Positions 1 to 10,677 are shown, counted from the first letter of the stretch. The stretch is 64,000 nucleotides of DNA from Miscanthus floridulus (GCF_019320115.1 NC_089584.1:104089111-104153110), one strand, 5' to 3'. A program made the numbers and translations. The notes: a model not told the origin generated them from the letters alone.

Positions 1-959
1 AGTATGCCCAGTTTTCACTAGGTTATCAAGGTTTTCAACCACTACCCAACTTTGGCTTCCCAAGTGGAATGTTTGTAGGTGCTGCTGGTGGTGCTTCTTC
101 ACATGGCTCAGATTCAGCAACCCCGCAATCGCAAATAAGAGAGCCAGAGAAAGATGAAGAAAAGGAAGATTCAAGCGCTAGCAGCCCGGATGAAGGAAGG
201 AGGACTGTGAGAATTAATTACAGTGAGGATGAGAACCTACGCCTTGTAAGTCTTTGGATTAAGCATTCAGTAGATCCAATTCGTGGCACATATCAGAGTA
301 GAGAGGCCTATTGGAACAAGATAGCAGAAGCCTTCAATTCAGGCCAGCCTGAAGGTGCAAGAAGAAGGTCAAAGGGACAGCTGAAAAGCCATTGGGGAAG
401 AATTAATGCAACTGTTACCAAGTTCAATGGGGTGTATGGTCGAATGACATATTGTAGTGGGGAATCTGATGACATGTTGATGGACAAAGCACGTGCTGTA
501 TTCAAAAGAGAAAACAAGAAAGCGTCATTTACACTTGAATATGTCTAGAAGATTCTGAGGAAGGAACCCAAATGGTATAGAAGTATACCTGGTCAGGATT
601 GTTCAGAGAAAAACAAAAGGACAAAAGTAGATGAATCTAGAGCATACACTTCATCTTCCAACCAAGAAACTGATGAGAGGGATTCATTCAAAGAAGTGCG
701 GCCAGAGGGGCAGAAGAAAGCAAAAGCTAGGATGAGAGGAAAGGGAAAGGGAAAGGCCTTACCACAATCTCCCCTAGGCTCGCCGCCAGATGAAGACATG
801 GTTTTGTTTCATGATGCTATGTTGAAGAGAGCAAGTGCACTAGAAAAAACAACAGAAGCATCAAAGGAGCAGGTTAGAATGAAAAAAGATAGAAAAATAC
901 ATGAAACAATTGGACAAGGACACTTCCAACATGAGTCCAGCAATACCGAAGCTGCATGA
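1..959 (+). pseudogene. PIF/Harbinger ORF1 (MYB/SANT-like) remnant
   Basis: One frame is open from the left window edge (so the start lies outside) to a stop at 957-959, broken only by TAG at 546-548. The segment after the acidic stretch (about 204-470) reads as a MYB/SANT or trihelix-like domain: an SEDENLRLVSLWIKHS helix, a conserved YWNKIAEAFN, then LKSHWGRIN. Such proteins are annotated in plants as glutathione S-transferase T3-like or NAM-associated proteins and are the DNA-binding partner (ORF1) of PIF/Harbinger transposases. The C-terminal part is basic and then coiled-coil-like (MLKRASALEK). The internal TAG stands where the family has Trp in EYVWK, so TGG to TAG is the simplest reading. 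A Harbinger transposase follows on the same strand 625 bp downstream, supporting one element. The stop makes it a probable pseudogene. Confidence 0.75.
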
Positions 960-1204
960 AGAACTCCTACAGGGTCTAGCCAAGGAACTATTTCCATCTT
1001 CAAACAACTAAGAAGACCATTATGTATTAGTGTATTGTATGTGTGTTATAGTAAATGTATCTGGCACTACCATTATGTATGTGGCAGTATCATTATTGGG
1101 TTGTACTAAATTAATTCGGTAATATCAATATTGGGTTTACCTTGTTTTTATGAAATGTGCCGCCTGCTCTCCTTGTGCTAAAAAACTGAAAAAAAGGAGA
1201 CACA

Positions 1205-1460
1205 AATTTCAGAACTAGCTGTTGAAAAAATAGCTGTTAGAGAACTGACATAAATTTCAGAACTACCTGATAGAAACAAAATTAAGAACTAGCTGTTGGA
1301 AAAATAGCTGTTAGAGAACTGACATAAATTTTCAAAACTAGCTGTTGGAAAAATAGTTGTTAGAGAACTGACATAAATTTCAGAACTAGCTGTTGGAAAA
1401 ATAGATATTGGAGAACTGATATGAAAGTCAGAACTAGCTGTTGGAAAAAATAGCTGTTGG
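1205..1460. repeat. 48-49 bp tandem repeat upstream of transposase
   Basis: The phrase AACTAGCTGTTGGAAAAATAG recurs with starts near 1213, 1287, 1336, 1384 and 1432, giving a 48-49 bp period with one 74-bp gap. Each unit also holds GAGAACTGACATAAATTTC or a variant. The array sits between ORF1 and the transposase, where Harbinger elements often carry their promoter. It may be subterminal transposase-binding repeats or simple slippage; the sequence does not decide. Confidence 0.8.
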
Positions 1461-1486
1461 AGAAGCCAACCGCTGGAGAAGCCATC

Positions 1487-1494
1487 TATAAATA
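1487..1494 (+). promoter_or_regulatory. TATA box of the transposase ORF
   Basis: TATAAATA lies 91 bp before the transposase ATG at 1585, directly after the 48-bp repeat array. Spacing suits a transcription start near 1520 and a short leader. Sequence inference only. Confidence 0.5.
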
Positions 1495-1584
1495 CAATGT
1501 GCAGGACAGCTTCTACACCACTCATTCATCACATATGCTACACTTTCTTCTACTCCATCCAACAAATTAGACCTCTACCAACAA

Positions 1585-2394
1585 ATGGCTGAGGACTCTG
1601 AAAATCAGTCCATCACTAGTGAGTACCTCCAAAATCTCATGATGGAGGAAATCAATGACCCAATGGTGGCTCGTGTTGAGGCAAAGATGCAAGCTCGGAT
1701 TGAAGCTAAACTTCAAGCTCGGGCAGGTAGCAGCAGCAACTCTCGAAGGTACATTAATAGGGGTCATGAAGCCGGCCATGCAAAATTAGTTGCTGAATAC
1801 TTTGCTGAGAATCCCTTGTACACTGATTACCAATTTCGTAGAAGATTTCAGATGAGAAAGCACATATTTTTGCAAATTGTTGAAGCATTAGAAAATTGGT
1901 CCTCGTATTTTCAGTTAAGAAGAGATGCATTTGGTAAGGTGGGTCTTTCTCTGCTGCAGAAATGTACATCAGTCCTCCGAATGTTAGCATATGGATCACC
2001 AACAGACCTTATGGATGAATCATTTGGAATTGTTGAAACCACAGCTTTAGAGTGCCTAATCAAGTTTGTTCAAGGTATTAGACACATATATGGAGAGAAA
2101 TATCTTAGAAAACCTAATGATGAGGATATCCAACGGTTACTCCAAGTTGGAGAGGCACGAGAGTTTCCAGGGATGTTGGGAAGTCTAGATTGCATGCATT
2201 GGCGATGGGGTAATTGTCCAGTTGCATGGAAGGGACAGTTTACCCGTGGTGACTACAAAGTACCCACTATCATGCTCGAAGCTGTTGCCTCCTATGACCG
2301 CTAGATTTGGCATGCCTTTTTTGGCACACCTGGTTCCAACAATGATCTAAATGTGTTGAACCAATCGCCATTGTTCACACAAGTGCTACGATGG
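1585..2394 (+). pseudogene. PIF/Harbinger (HARBI1/ALP1-like) transposase, truncated
   Basis: The frame encodes the N-terminal helix-turn-helix region of a plant Harbinger transposase (RRRFQMRKHIFLQIVEAL) and then the DDE_Tnp_4 core: GSLDCMHWRWGNCP holds the first catalytic Asp. A TAG at 2302-2304 replaces the family's Trp in the YDLWIWHAFFG region. The same frame continues after it with IWHAFFGTPGSNNDLNVLNQ, which carries the second Asp motif. Homology stops near 2388, so the C-terminal third with the catalytic Glu is absent. With the MYB-like ORF upstream this is a dead two-gene PIF/Harbinger element. Both nonsense changes in the element are TGG to TAG. The right TIR was not found. Confidence 0.85.
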
Positions 2395-2404
2395 GGTAAT
2401 TGTC

Positions 2405-2870
2405 ATATTTTTTATTACGTGGGTCCCACGTATCGAGCCGAGCTCACTTCTACACATTGCGGACGGAGGAACAGCTGACGTCGAATCAAAGAGGGACCCA
2501 TCTATAGAACCGACCCCGTGTCCATACAATGGAGCTGCTCTTATGGTCCTAACTGAGCCTCGCCAGTGCTTGAGCAGACTCGACGCGTCCGTGCCATTGC
2601 CCTCCCCCACCGTCCTCTATGTATCTTGTCGCCACCAAAGCCGACTACTAGGGGCGCGGGCAACGCTGATTATGATGGTGTAGAGGCTTCCTTTTCTCCT
2701 CCTCTTCGCTTTCTCGCGTTTGTAGTAATCGGTCCGTGTTCTTGGCTCCCTGTGGTGGTGGCCACGTTGGCTCCAAGGTGGCCTGATCTGCCTAGTTCAT
2801 GGCTAGATTAATCAGTTCTGCAACTGGATCTGGCCTTCTGATGTTGGTGGTGGGCAGGGCGGATCCAGAG
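2405..2870. other. No gene recognised between Harbinger break and Pack-MULE
   Basis: Mixed-composition DNA with short spurious frames only. A 16-bp copy of upstream transposase sequence (2389-2404) marks the junction with the Harbinger remnant. Nothing else is recognised. Confidence 0.5.
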
Positions 2871-2879
2871 AAACATATT

Positions 2880-3132
2880 GAGAGAATTTCTTATTTGAGA
2901 CCAGACAAATGACCGGTTCCTTTCTTGGCACTCAAAAAAATTTCGTTCCCTATTTGACACCGAGTTCAACTTTCATTGCTTATATGACACTCCGTTGAAT
3001 TTTCCGTCCGTGGACCGCTAACTGCCATGTAAAAAGACGATTTTGCCCCTGTGGGCCCCACCACCCTTCTCCCTCCTCTCCTCCCCTTCTCCCTCCTCTG
3101 CTTGGCCGCCGCGCTGCCGCTGGCCTCGCCCA
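2880..3132. repeat. Left TIR of Pack-MULE (253 bp)
   Basis: Pairs with the reverse complement of 3985-4237 with scattered mismatches. The outer part is AT-rich; the inner part is GC-rich and contains an ATG at 3051 followed by a hydrophobic reading frame that runs into the captured gene. Confidence 0.92.
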
Positions 3133-4151
3133 CCTCCAACCCCGACGTCGCACTGCTCCTCACCAAGGTGAAGCCAGCGCTGCAGGGCCAGCAGCCCAAC
3201 GCGCAACTTGCCACCTGGAATGCCTCCACGCCGCTCTGCCTCTGGCGGGGCCTCCGCTGGGCCACGCCCGACGGCCGGCCCCTCCGCTGCGACGCCGCCT
3301 CCTCCTCCCGCAACCTGTCCCTCGCCTCCGACCCCGCTCTCCTCCTCGTCTTCATCCGCCTCCCCGCCGCCGCGCTCGTCGGTCGCCTCCCGCCGGACTT
3401 CGGCGCCTTCTCCGCGTTCGACTCCGTCTACCTCGCTGCCAACACCCTCTTGGGCCCCGTCCCGCTCGAGCTCGGCAACGCGCCGTCGCTCTCCGCGCTC
3501 GACCTCGCCAGGAACTGCCTCGACAGGGACCTGCCCACCTCCATATGGAACCTCTGCGACCGCGTCACCGAGCTCCGCCTCCACGGCAACGCCCTCACGG
3601 GGGCCATCCCGGCGCCGGCCGGGCCCAACACCACCTGTGACCGCCTCCGCGTCCTTGACCTCGGCGCCAACCGCTTCTCCGACGGCTTCCCTGCGTTCCT
3701 CACCGCGTTCCAAGTCCTCCAGCGCCTCGACCTCGGCGCCAACCGCTTGGAGGGGCCCATACCGGAGGCCCTCGCCGGGATGGCGACCCAGCAGCAGCTC
3801 CAGGTGCTCAACGCCTCCTACAACAACTTCTCCAGCCAGCTGCCCCCGCCCTTCGTGGGCTCCTGCTTCACGGCGGACTCCTTCCTAGGCAACGACCCGT
3901 CATTGTGCGGCCCGCTGATGCGCCAGTGCGTGACGGCCTCGGGCCTCAGCTCCCGCAGCGTCGCCGGGATGGTCATCGGCCTCATGGGCAAGGCCAGTGG
4001 CAGCGCGGCGGCCAAGCAGAGGAGGGAGAAGGGGAGGAGAGGAGGGAGAAGGGTGGTGGGACCCACAGGAGCAAAATCGTCTTTTCACATGGTAGTTAAC
4101 GGTCCACGGACGGAAAATCCAACGGAGTGTCATGTAAGAAACGAAAGTTGA
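3051..4151 (+). CDS. Chimeric secreted LRR protein (TMKL1-like ectodomain) in Pack-MULE
   Basis: A 366-codon open frame. Residues 1-27 come from the left TIR and look like a signal peptide (LLPPLLPFSLLCLAAALPLA). Residues 28-312 resemble the extracellular part of the receptor-like pseudokinase TMKL1: a DVALLLTKVKPALQG start, a Cys-containing cap (PLCLWRGLRW), several leucine-rich repeats with LxLxxN phrases (about 105-265), an SFLGNDPSLCGP cap and the start of the membrane helix (VAGMVIGLM). It then enters the right TIR, which adds a basic 54-residue tail. The membrane helix and kinase domain are missing, so the product, if made, would be a secreted decoy-like LRR protein. TMKL1 identity is from memory of the family. 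Expression is unknown; no frameshift or stop interrupts it. Confidence 0.7.
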   Translation: MGPTTLLPPLLPFSLLCLAAALPLASPTSNPDVALLLTKVKPALQGQQPNAQLATWNASTPLCLWRGLRWATPDGRPLRCDAASSSRNLSLASDPALLLVFIRLPAAALVGRLPPDFGAFSAFDSVYLAANTLLGPVPLELGNAPSLSALDLARNCLDRDLPTSIWNLCDRVTELRLHGNALTGAIPAPAGPNTTCDRLRVLDLGANRFSDGFPAFLTAFQVLQRLDLGANRLEGPIPEALAGMATQQQLQVLNASYNNFSSQLPPPFVGSCFTADSFLGNDPSLCGPLMRQCVTASGLSSRSVAGMVIGLMGKASGSAAAKQRREKGRRGGRRVVGPTGAKSSFHMVVNGPRTENPTECHVRNES

Positions 4152-4237
4152 ACTCGGTGTCAAATAGGGAACAAAATTTTTTTGAGGGCTAAGAAAGGAA
4201 CGGGTCATTTATCTGGTGTCAAATAAGGAATTCTCTC
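3985..4237. repeat. Right TIR of Pack-MULE (253 bp)
   Basis: Reverse complement of the left TIR, ending TTCTCTC at 4237, immediately followed by the second AAACATATT. On the minus strand it encodes the same hydrophobic start peptide as the left TIR; on the plus strand it supplies the basic C-terminal tail of the chimeric ORF. Confidence 0.92.
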
Positions 4238-4246
4238 AAACATATT

Positions 4247-4388
4247 AGGGTTAGCTGCACATAAATGATACTAGACCAACAACTCCTTCAACCTCCAGCA
4301 CTGTTCTTCAATCTCCAGCACCCCAAACTTCAATTAATGGCAGAAAAAATTAAGGAGAGGCTATTGGGGCCCACTTGCTCATATGGAG

Positions 4389-4419
<31 letters not shown>

Positions 4420-5490
4420 GCTCGAGCACCCCTTGCACTCTCACGTTGGATCCATCCCTGGTGGTGGGCTCATTTGCATGGTGTTGCCCAACAGGTGGAG
4501 GGCGGCGTCCCAATAACGACTGTCCGCCTATGGAAAAGACCAAAGATGGCTGTTGGGGCTCCATTTGGCTGGCTCGAGGCTTCGGTCCTTCCCCGGGGCG
4601 GTAGGTGGCCTTCACGTCGTGACTTCTCAGGGCGGTAGGTCAGCATTGCTGCTGGCCCGCTCACCTCTCTGTATCCCATCCCCTTGGTGGTCTTCCTGTG
4701 ACTGCGTGTATGGCGAGGACGCCCGTTGTGCGTGGTGGCGTCTAGTGTTTGTGGGAACGTCTGTGTGCCATCACTAACACTCCCCTACGCCCAAGCTAGG
4801 AGTGGGGCTCTGGTGGGAAACGGAGAGTGGGTTGCTTGAGTCTAGGGAGAAACCCCAAACGACAATGTTTGTGGTCGTCGCTTCCTCCTCGGAGGTGTCG
4901 TCTTTGTACCTCTTTTCCTACCGTACTAGGATTTACAGGTGAAAACCTCCCTATGGGTTTTTGGTGTCGTTTTCTTCCTGAATGTGTCGATAGGTTTCTC
5001 CGGCTCCACTGTTCCACTCTTACTGTGAGGCAACTGCAGTGCTCCCAGTTGTTTTGTTGGTGGTGCTCGCAACTTGTCGAGATTGTTAGTTGTGCTCTGT
5101 GTTGGTTGCTAGTGAGAATAGTTTTGCTAGTTGTTTCTGGTTTGAGGTGCTCTAAGTTAGTTGCTAGTTGTGTCATTTCGATAAAGTTGGCTCACTATAG
5201 TTCATGTAAGCAAGTAGTGGCACGAAGTTGCTATTTGCTTCGTCGGTGCACCAAAGTTATACAGGATGAGTGATGCACTCTTCCCAGTCGTGTTGTTTTT
5301 AACCAGATTTTTACTCAAAAGTTGAGACGATACTTTTTCTCCTCCATCTAATAAAAATCATGGCAAAATTCGAACAAAAAAATTTCTCATTGTCTCAATC
5401 TTCGTTGTCTCATTTACGTTCCAAGTACATTGATTCAAACAGTTTGTAAGCAGAGCCAGCCTAGGCCTAGCCGCCCGCAGCGCAGCGCAT
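4247..5490. other. Unassigned DNA with 28-nt G run
   Basis: No convincing gene. A run of 28 G occupies 4391-4418. The stretch 4420-5280 is GC-moderate and has no recognised domain in any frame; it may be an unclassified transposon fragment. The chromovirus begins abruptly near 5490. Confidence 0.5.
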
Positions 5491-8400
5491 GTGCCAATTC
5501 GTGTCATAGAAGAACTTTTAGATGCTTTGGAAGAAACTGACCAGGATACCATGGGGTCAGAGGATGAGATAGAAGAGGTGGTCATGGCAGTAGGACACCC
5601 TACAAGCTCAGTCATGGCTAGAAGAAGGACCATGAAGTTAGTGGGAAAAGTGGGTAAGACTGAAGTCTTGATTCTTGTGGACTCAGGCAGTGTGGGCACC
5701 TTTATCAGTGAGCAATTGGCCAGTAAATTACATCTCTCCAGATCTGAATGCAGTCCTGCCAAGTTTATTGCAGCTGATGGTAGTCCTATGATATGTAATC
5801 AGAGGATCAGTAACCTGCAGTGGTCAGTACAGGGTCATACTTTCACATCTTCAGTTGGAATACTGCCCTTGAAATGCTTTGATATCATCCTAGGGCAGGA
5901 TTGGCTGGAGGAATGCAGCCCTATGTGGGTACATTGGACTAATAAGTTGATGAAATTCACCAAGGAAGGCATCAGAATTCATTTGTAAGGGGTAACCAAT
6001 GACCTGACCAGATGTTCACCTATATCTAGAGAGGGGCTGCAGGCCTTGATGAGCAGGCAAGCTATCACCCACTGCATTCAGTTCAAATCTCAGGAGCTGA
6101 CTGGGCTGGATCAACCATCTGTGTGTGCTATTTCTGCTGCTGATACTCAGCACTCACCTGAGCTGCATAAGCTCTTGCAGGAATATCAGGATTTGTTTAG
6201 GGAACCAAATGAATTGCCACCTACCAGACCATTTGACCATAATATTTATCTACTTCCTGGGGCACCTCCAGTGAATGTTAGGTCTTACAGATACTCCCCA
6301 GCTCAAAAGGATGAAATAGAGAAGCAATTGGCAGAAATGTTGCAGAGTGGTATCATCAAAACCAGTGACAGTCCATATGCTTCTCCCGTGTTATTGGTTA
6401 GAAAGAAAGATGGGACTTGGAGGTTTTGTGTAGACTATAGGTAGTTGAATGCTCAAACAGTTAAAAACGAGCATCCTATGCCAATAGTAGAGGAGCTGAT
6501 AGATGAATTGGCTGGTGCTCAATGGTTTTCCAAATTGGATTTCAGGGCAGGATATCACCAGATTTGTATTAATCCTGTTGATACTCACAAAACTGCCTTC
6601 AGAACCCATAGTGGCCTCTATGAATTCTTGGTGATGCCTTTTGGATTGACAAATGCACCAGCTACATTTCAGAGCATCATGAATTTGATTTTTGCTCATT
6701 TACTCAGAAAAGGAGTGTTGGTCTTCATGGATGACATTTTGATTTATTCTCAAACCTTGCCTGAGCATTTGGAGTTGTTACAGCAGGTTTTCCAGATTCT
6801 TAGAGACAACAGATTCTACATCAAACTCTCTAAGTGTGCTTTTGCTCAGACTGAGGTTGAATATCTTGGCCACAATATTTCTGGGAAAGGGGTGGCCACT
6901 GAAGCATCAAAGATTGCTGCTGTTCAAAGGTGGCCTAGGCCTACTAACCTCAAGGAACTGAGAGGGTTTTTAGGGCTCACTGGCTACTACAGAAAGTTCA
7001 TCAAACATTATGGGTTGATTAGTAGACCCTTATCTGATTTACTCAAGAAGAATGTACCTTTTGTGTGGACATCACAAGTGGAGACTGCCTTTCAGCAGCT
7101 GAAGTTGGCCTTAGTCCAAGCACCTGTGCTGGGTTTGCCTGATTTCACAAAACCTTTTGTGGTGGAAACAGATGCAAGTGATCTGGGATTTGGGGCTATT
7201 TTGATGCAGGAAGGTCACCCAATTGCATATTTGAGCAAACCAGTTTGTCACAAAAATCAAGCACTCTCTACTTATGAAAAAGAATGTATGGCTCTAGTGA
7301 TGGCAGTGGATAAATGGAGACCTTACTTGCAGAATCAAGAGTTCATCATTAAGACAGATCACAAGAGTTTACTGCATTTATCTGAGCAAAGGGTCACTAC
7401 TAAACTCCAACAGAAGGCTTTACTCAAGTTGATGGACCTTCAATACAGGATTATATATAAGCAAGGACCCACTAATCAGGCTGCTGATGCCTTGTCTAGA
7501 TGCCATTCTGCTGATATTATAGCCCCTATATCTCACTGTCAGCCAGTATGGATTGATAAAGTGAAAGCTGGATATGTAGATGACTCTAAGGCAATACAGT
7601 TGATGAAAGAATTAGAAGATGCTGGGGGTGCTGTGGGAGCTTTCACACTAACTGAGGGCCTTATTAGACATTCTGGAAGAATTTGGCTAGGAGGTAATAA
7701 GTTGGCTCATCAACATGTGCTGCAGGCTATCCATAGTAGTGGCATTGGGGGGCACTCTGGAGTTGCTGCTACCTACTACAGAATGAAGAAACTCTTCGGT
7801 TGGTCAGGAATGAAACAGGATATTCAGAAGTTTATTGCTGCCTGTCAAGTTTGCCAACAAGCTAAGGTGGATCACTGTAGACCAGCAGGCTTGTTACAAC
7901 CTCTGCCTGTTCCTGATCAAGCATGGCAAACAGTCTGTCTGAATTTTGTGGAAAGCCTTGCCTTCCTAAGTCAAATAAGATGGATACTATCTTGGTGGTA
8001 GTGGATAAGTTCAGCAAGTATGGTCATTTCATACCCCTATCTCACCCTTATACAGCTCTTCAGGTAGCTCAGGTATACTTTGATTAGGTGTATAAGCTCC
8101 ATGGGTTACCCCTTCACATTGTTTCAGACAGAGATAGGATCTTTACAAGTTCGGTCTGGCAACAGTTGTTCAGACTCACTGACACGAAATTGCTCATGAG
8201 TTCTTCTTACCATCCACAAACCGATGGTCAGACCGAACGTCTGAACCAATGTTTGGAAGGGTTTTTGCGTTGCAGTGTGCAGGCCTGTCCAAAGCAGTGG
8301 CACAAATGGTTGCCAGTTGCCGAATATTGGTATAACACCTGTTTTCACTCAGCCTTGGGTCTCTCTCCATTTGAGGTACTTTATGGACATGCCCCAAGGC

Positions 8401-9007
8401 ATTTTGGGATTTCAAATGATGCTCAAACTCATGCTCCTGACATTGAACAATGGCTACTGGAGAGAAAGTTGCTTGAAGATGTAGTGAGGCATCAACTGAC
8501 TTGAGCTCAGCAGCGCATGAAGAGTCAGTCTGACAAGCATAGGCAAGAGAAGCAGTTTGCTATCGGGGACAAGGTCTATCTTTGTCTCCAACCATACATT
8601 CAGTCCTCAGTGGCGCCTAGAGGTAACCAGAAGCTCAGTTATCGCTACTTTGGACCCTTCAGGTTGCATATCGGCTCGTATCAGTCAGGTTGCATATCGG
8701 CTGGATCTTCCTGACACCTGCCGCATTCATCCGGTGGTGCATGTGTCCCAGCTTAAGAAGAATATACCACAAGTCGACATTGAAGATGATATTGCTGCTA
8801 TCCCTGATGATCCTATGATGCCTATTCAACCAACTAGATTTGTGGCTTCCCGTATGATTCAGAAAGGGGGTTCACATATTTGTCAGATTCAGGTTCAGTG
8901 GACTGACTGTCCAAGCACTCTACTGACCTGGGAGGAAGCAGAAGATCTTAATCGTCGCTTCCCTCGTAGTTCAGCTTGGGTCAAGATGGATTTCGAGGGG
9001 GAGGGAA
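5491..9007 (+). pseudogene. pol: Degenerate chromoviral pol polyprotein
   Basis: Protease: ILVDSGSVGTFIS near 5670 holds the catalytic DSG. Reverse transcriptase: KLDFRAGYHQI near 6535, then MPFGLTNAPATFQ and the active-site VFMDDILIYS near 6720. RNase H: PFVVETDASDLGFGAIL near 7155. Integrase: HHCC-type region up to CQVCQQAK (about 7845), SDRDRIFTS (second Asp) near 8125, and TDGQTERLNQ (Glu) near 8225; the first Asp position reads LNFVE, so Asn. The chromodomain-like tail FVASRMIQKGG...VQW...TWEEAEDL lies near 8840-8960. Stops: TAA 5986, TAG 6442, TAG 8085, TGA 8502. Frameshifts occur near 7945 and near 8670, the latter beside an 18-bp local duplication. It cannot yield a functional protein. 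Confidence 0.85.
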
Positions 9008-9404
9008 TGTCAGGACCTATTAGCGGACTCGGGCCAAGGACAAGGCGGCCAGGTCCGTCAAGGCGGACGGAACGCCAACACCTGATGGAAATCCGACAAC
9101 AGGAGGAACGGCAAGTCTAACGGTGAAAAAGGTGGGGTGAACTCTGTAATCTGGATTGGCGGTTGAGGTGTGCCTGTAGGGCGGTTGGTGTGGGCCTTGG
9201 GCCCAGTTGTCAGGACGTGTTGCGCCTGCTATAAAGGGCGTCGTAAAGGACTGAATCGGTTAAGAAATAACAGAACTCTGAACATCGCCTAAAGTTGCTA
9301 TTCCCGGTCTCAATTCTGTTCGTCTCGTCCCTTTCTCCTGCTGTTCTTCCTTCCCCGAACTCTACTCCGGTGAAATCCGTCACGATCTCCAGAGGGATCG
9401 TGAC
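9008..9404 (+). repeat. 3' LTR of the chromovirus
   Basis: Begins TGTCAGGACC just after the polypurine tract. A TATA box (TATAAAGG) lies near 9230. The end is placed near 9404 because GGATCGTGAC there resembles the inverted start of the LTR; the final CA is not intact, so the end is approximate. Confidence 0.7.
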
Positions 9405-10191
9405 TAGCCCAGCCGTTACCGTAAGCTGGACAAGAGGTCCACGGAGTGCACAAAACTCTGTCATCCGCTCAAAGTCATGCTGAACGACCATCTCGTTGTC
9501 TGAGTATGTGGCATTTGCTCCACGGTACACATGAGCTGCGTGGAAAGGCTGAGCAGAAACTATTATTATTATATGCACGTCACCACGGTAAGCCGGATGA
9601 GCAGAGCAATGACACACAGCATCGCCACCTGCCGGGTACGAATATTGCTGATCAAGTAGGGATGGGGGAAAGATGACAATTCACAACGCAAAAAGTTGAC
9701 GCTCAGAGCCGGATCCCATTTTGTCATCGATGACGTTGCCACATCGCCCTCACTGGGGCTCCCCACAGTTTATTGAGCGCGACCCGTCCCCGGCCCGCAG
9801 GTAGCCATTATTTCGGCATGTGCGTCCGTCGGTCGTTCATTCATCGTCTAATGTTCAAAGCCGAGTGGCGTTGCGAAATTGGCATTCTGTACACTCTCAC
9901 ATGTGCCGGGCGTCGTGTTACCATACATCCATGACAGTAGGACCACAGCAGACCGACGAAACGTGTGTTCCCCTCTTTTCCACAGGTAGCTCAAATCCTT
10001 TTCACCAGCTCAGCATTGCGGACTGAGTTCAGAGTTGTCCACCTAATAAATCATATGAAGGCCATGTTAGGTAGCGCTCGTGGTCGTGGAGCAGCTCTAC
10101 GACTCCATGTACCGAATGGGATAGAAAGCGTCCGCTCCTTTCACGAATCCTGACTCTAATACAGGACTTCTCGGGGGAAGTCTAAAAAAGT

Positions 10192-10227
<36 letters not shown>

Positions 10228-10430
10228 TCGCTCCTCCCTTTGGGCGCTGATTGTTTATACGTTAGTTGATGCTGTTTCGTTGTGAGAGAAAAACATCATA
10301 CTATGACTGATAAGCTAGACTAATAAGTTCAAATGAACAGGGCGTATATGTGCGTAAATGTATTTATAAAGATGGACATATTTGGTGTATGTGTGTGTTA
10401 TAAAGAAAATTTAGCTTATGCTGAAATTTG
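9405..10430. other. UGT upstream region, no gene; T run
   Basis: Low-copy-looking DNA without a supported gene. A run of 31 T spans 10194-10224. From about 10250 short phrases such as GATAAGCTAGAC and AATGAACAGGG resemble debris of the grass MITEs seen elsewhere in the window. Confidence 0.5.
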
Positions 10431-10466
10431 TCACGAGATTGCTTCCACTAGTTCTCATAGCAGAAA
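10431..10466. repeat. 36-bp direct repeat, upstream copy
   Basis: Starts TCACGAGATTGCTTCCACTA and recurs at 10681-10716 with two mismatches, exactly 250 bp downstream and inside the presumed UGT leader. The sequence between contains MITE-like phrases (CTTATGCTAAAATG). Confidence 0.9.
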
Positions 10467-10668
10467 TTTGGCTTATGCTAAAATGTGGTGAGAGAAAAAT
10501 AGTATTTTATGATTGAAATTTAGCTTATGTTGATGTTTATATGCTGAAATGTTGTAGGAGGAAAACACTAAAAGTAGCTCATGTGAACAGGGTGAATATC
10601 AACAGGCAGCTGCCAGCCAAACCAAACGTGGACTCGCATGCAGAAAAGGCCTCGCGCGTGTACAATTT

Positions 10669-10677
10669 ATATATAAA
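10669..10677 (+). promoter_or_regulatory. TATA box of the UGT gene
   Basis: TATATAAAG lies about 100 bp before the ATG at 10776, predicting transcription start near 10700. No other TATA-like box is nearer. Confidence 0.6.

Larger units (their letters stand above)
2880..4237. mobile_element. Pack-MULE carrying a TMKL1-like gene fragment
   Basis: A complete 1,358-bp element. It is flanked by a perfect 9-bp direct repeat AAACATATT (2871-2879 and 4238-4246), the target duplication size of Mutator-like elements. Its ends are inverted repeats of about 253 bp starting GAGAGAATT. The interior between the TIRs (about 3133-3984) is GC-rich coding DNA recognisable as part of an LRR receptor-like kinase gene, unlike the TIRs' outer parts. 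No transposase is present, so it is non-autonomous. A gene fragment between long TIRs with 9-bp duplication is the definition of a Pack-MULE. The intact duplication and well-matched TIRs argue for fairly recent insertion. Confidence 0.93.
5491..9404 (+). mobile_element. 5'-truncated Ty3 chromovirus with 3' LTR
   Basis: Pol domains run in the order protease, reverse transcriptase, RNase H, integrase, chromodomain, which is the Ty3/gypsy chromovirus order. A purine-rich tract (GAGGGGGAGGGAA, 8995-9007) precedes an LTR beginning TGTCAGGACC at 9008. The 5' LTR, gag and start of pol are missing; homology begins near 5490. No target duplication can be tested because the 5' end is lost. The element is old: several stops and frameshifts break the frame. 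Confidence 0.85.

Noticed and set aside
3018..3713. 231-codon minus-strand frame across the Pack-MULE interior
   Set aside because: Mirror of the GC-rich LRR coding strand; no domain, and composition is that of an antisense shadow.
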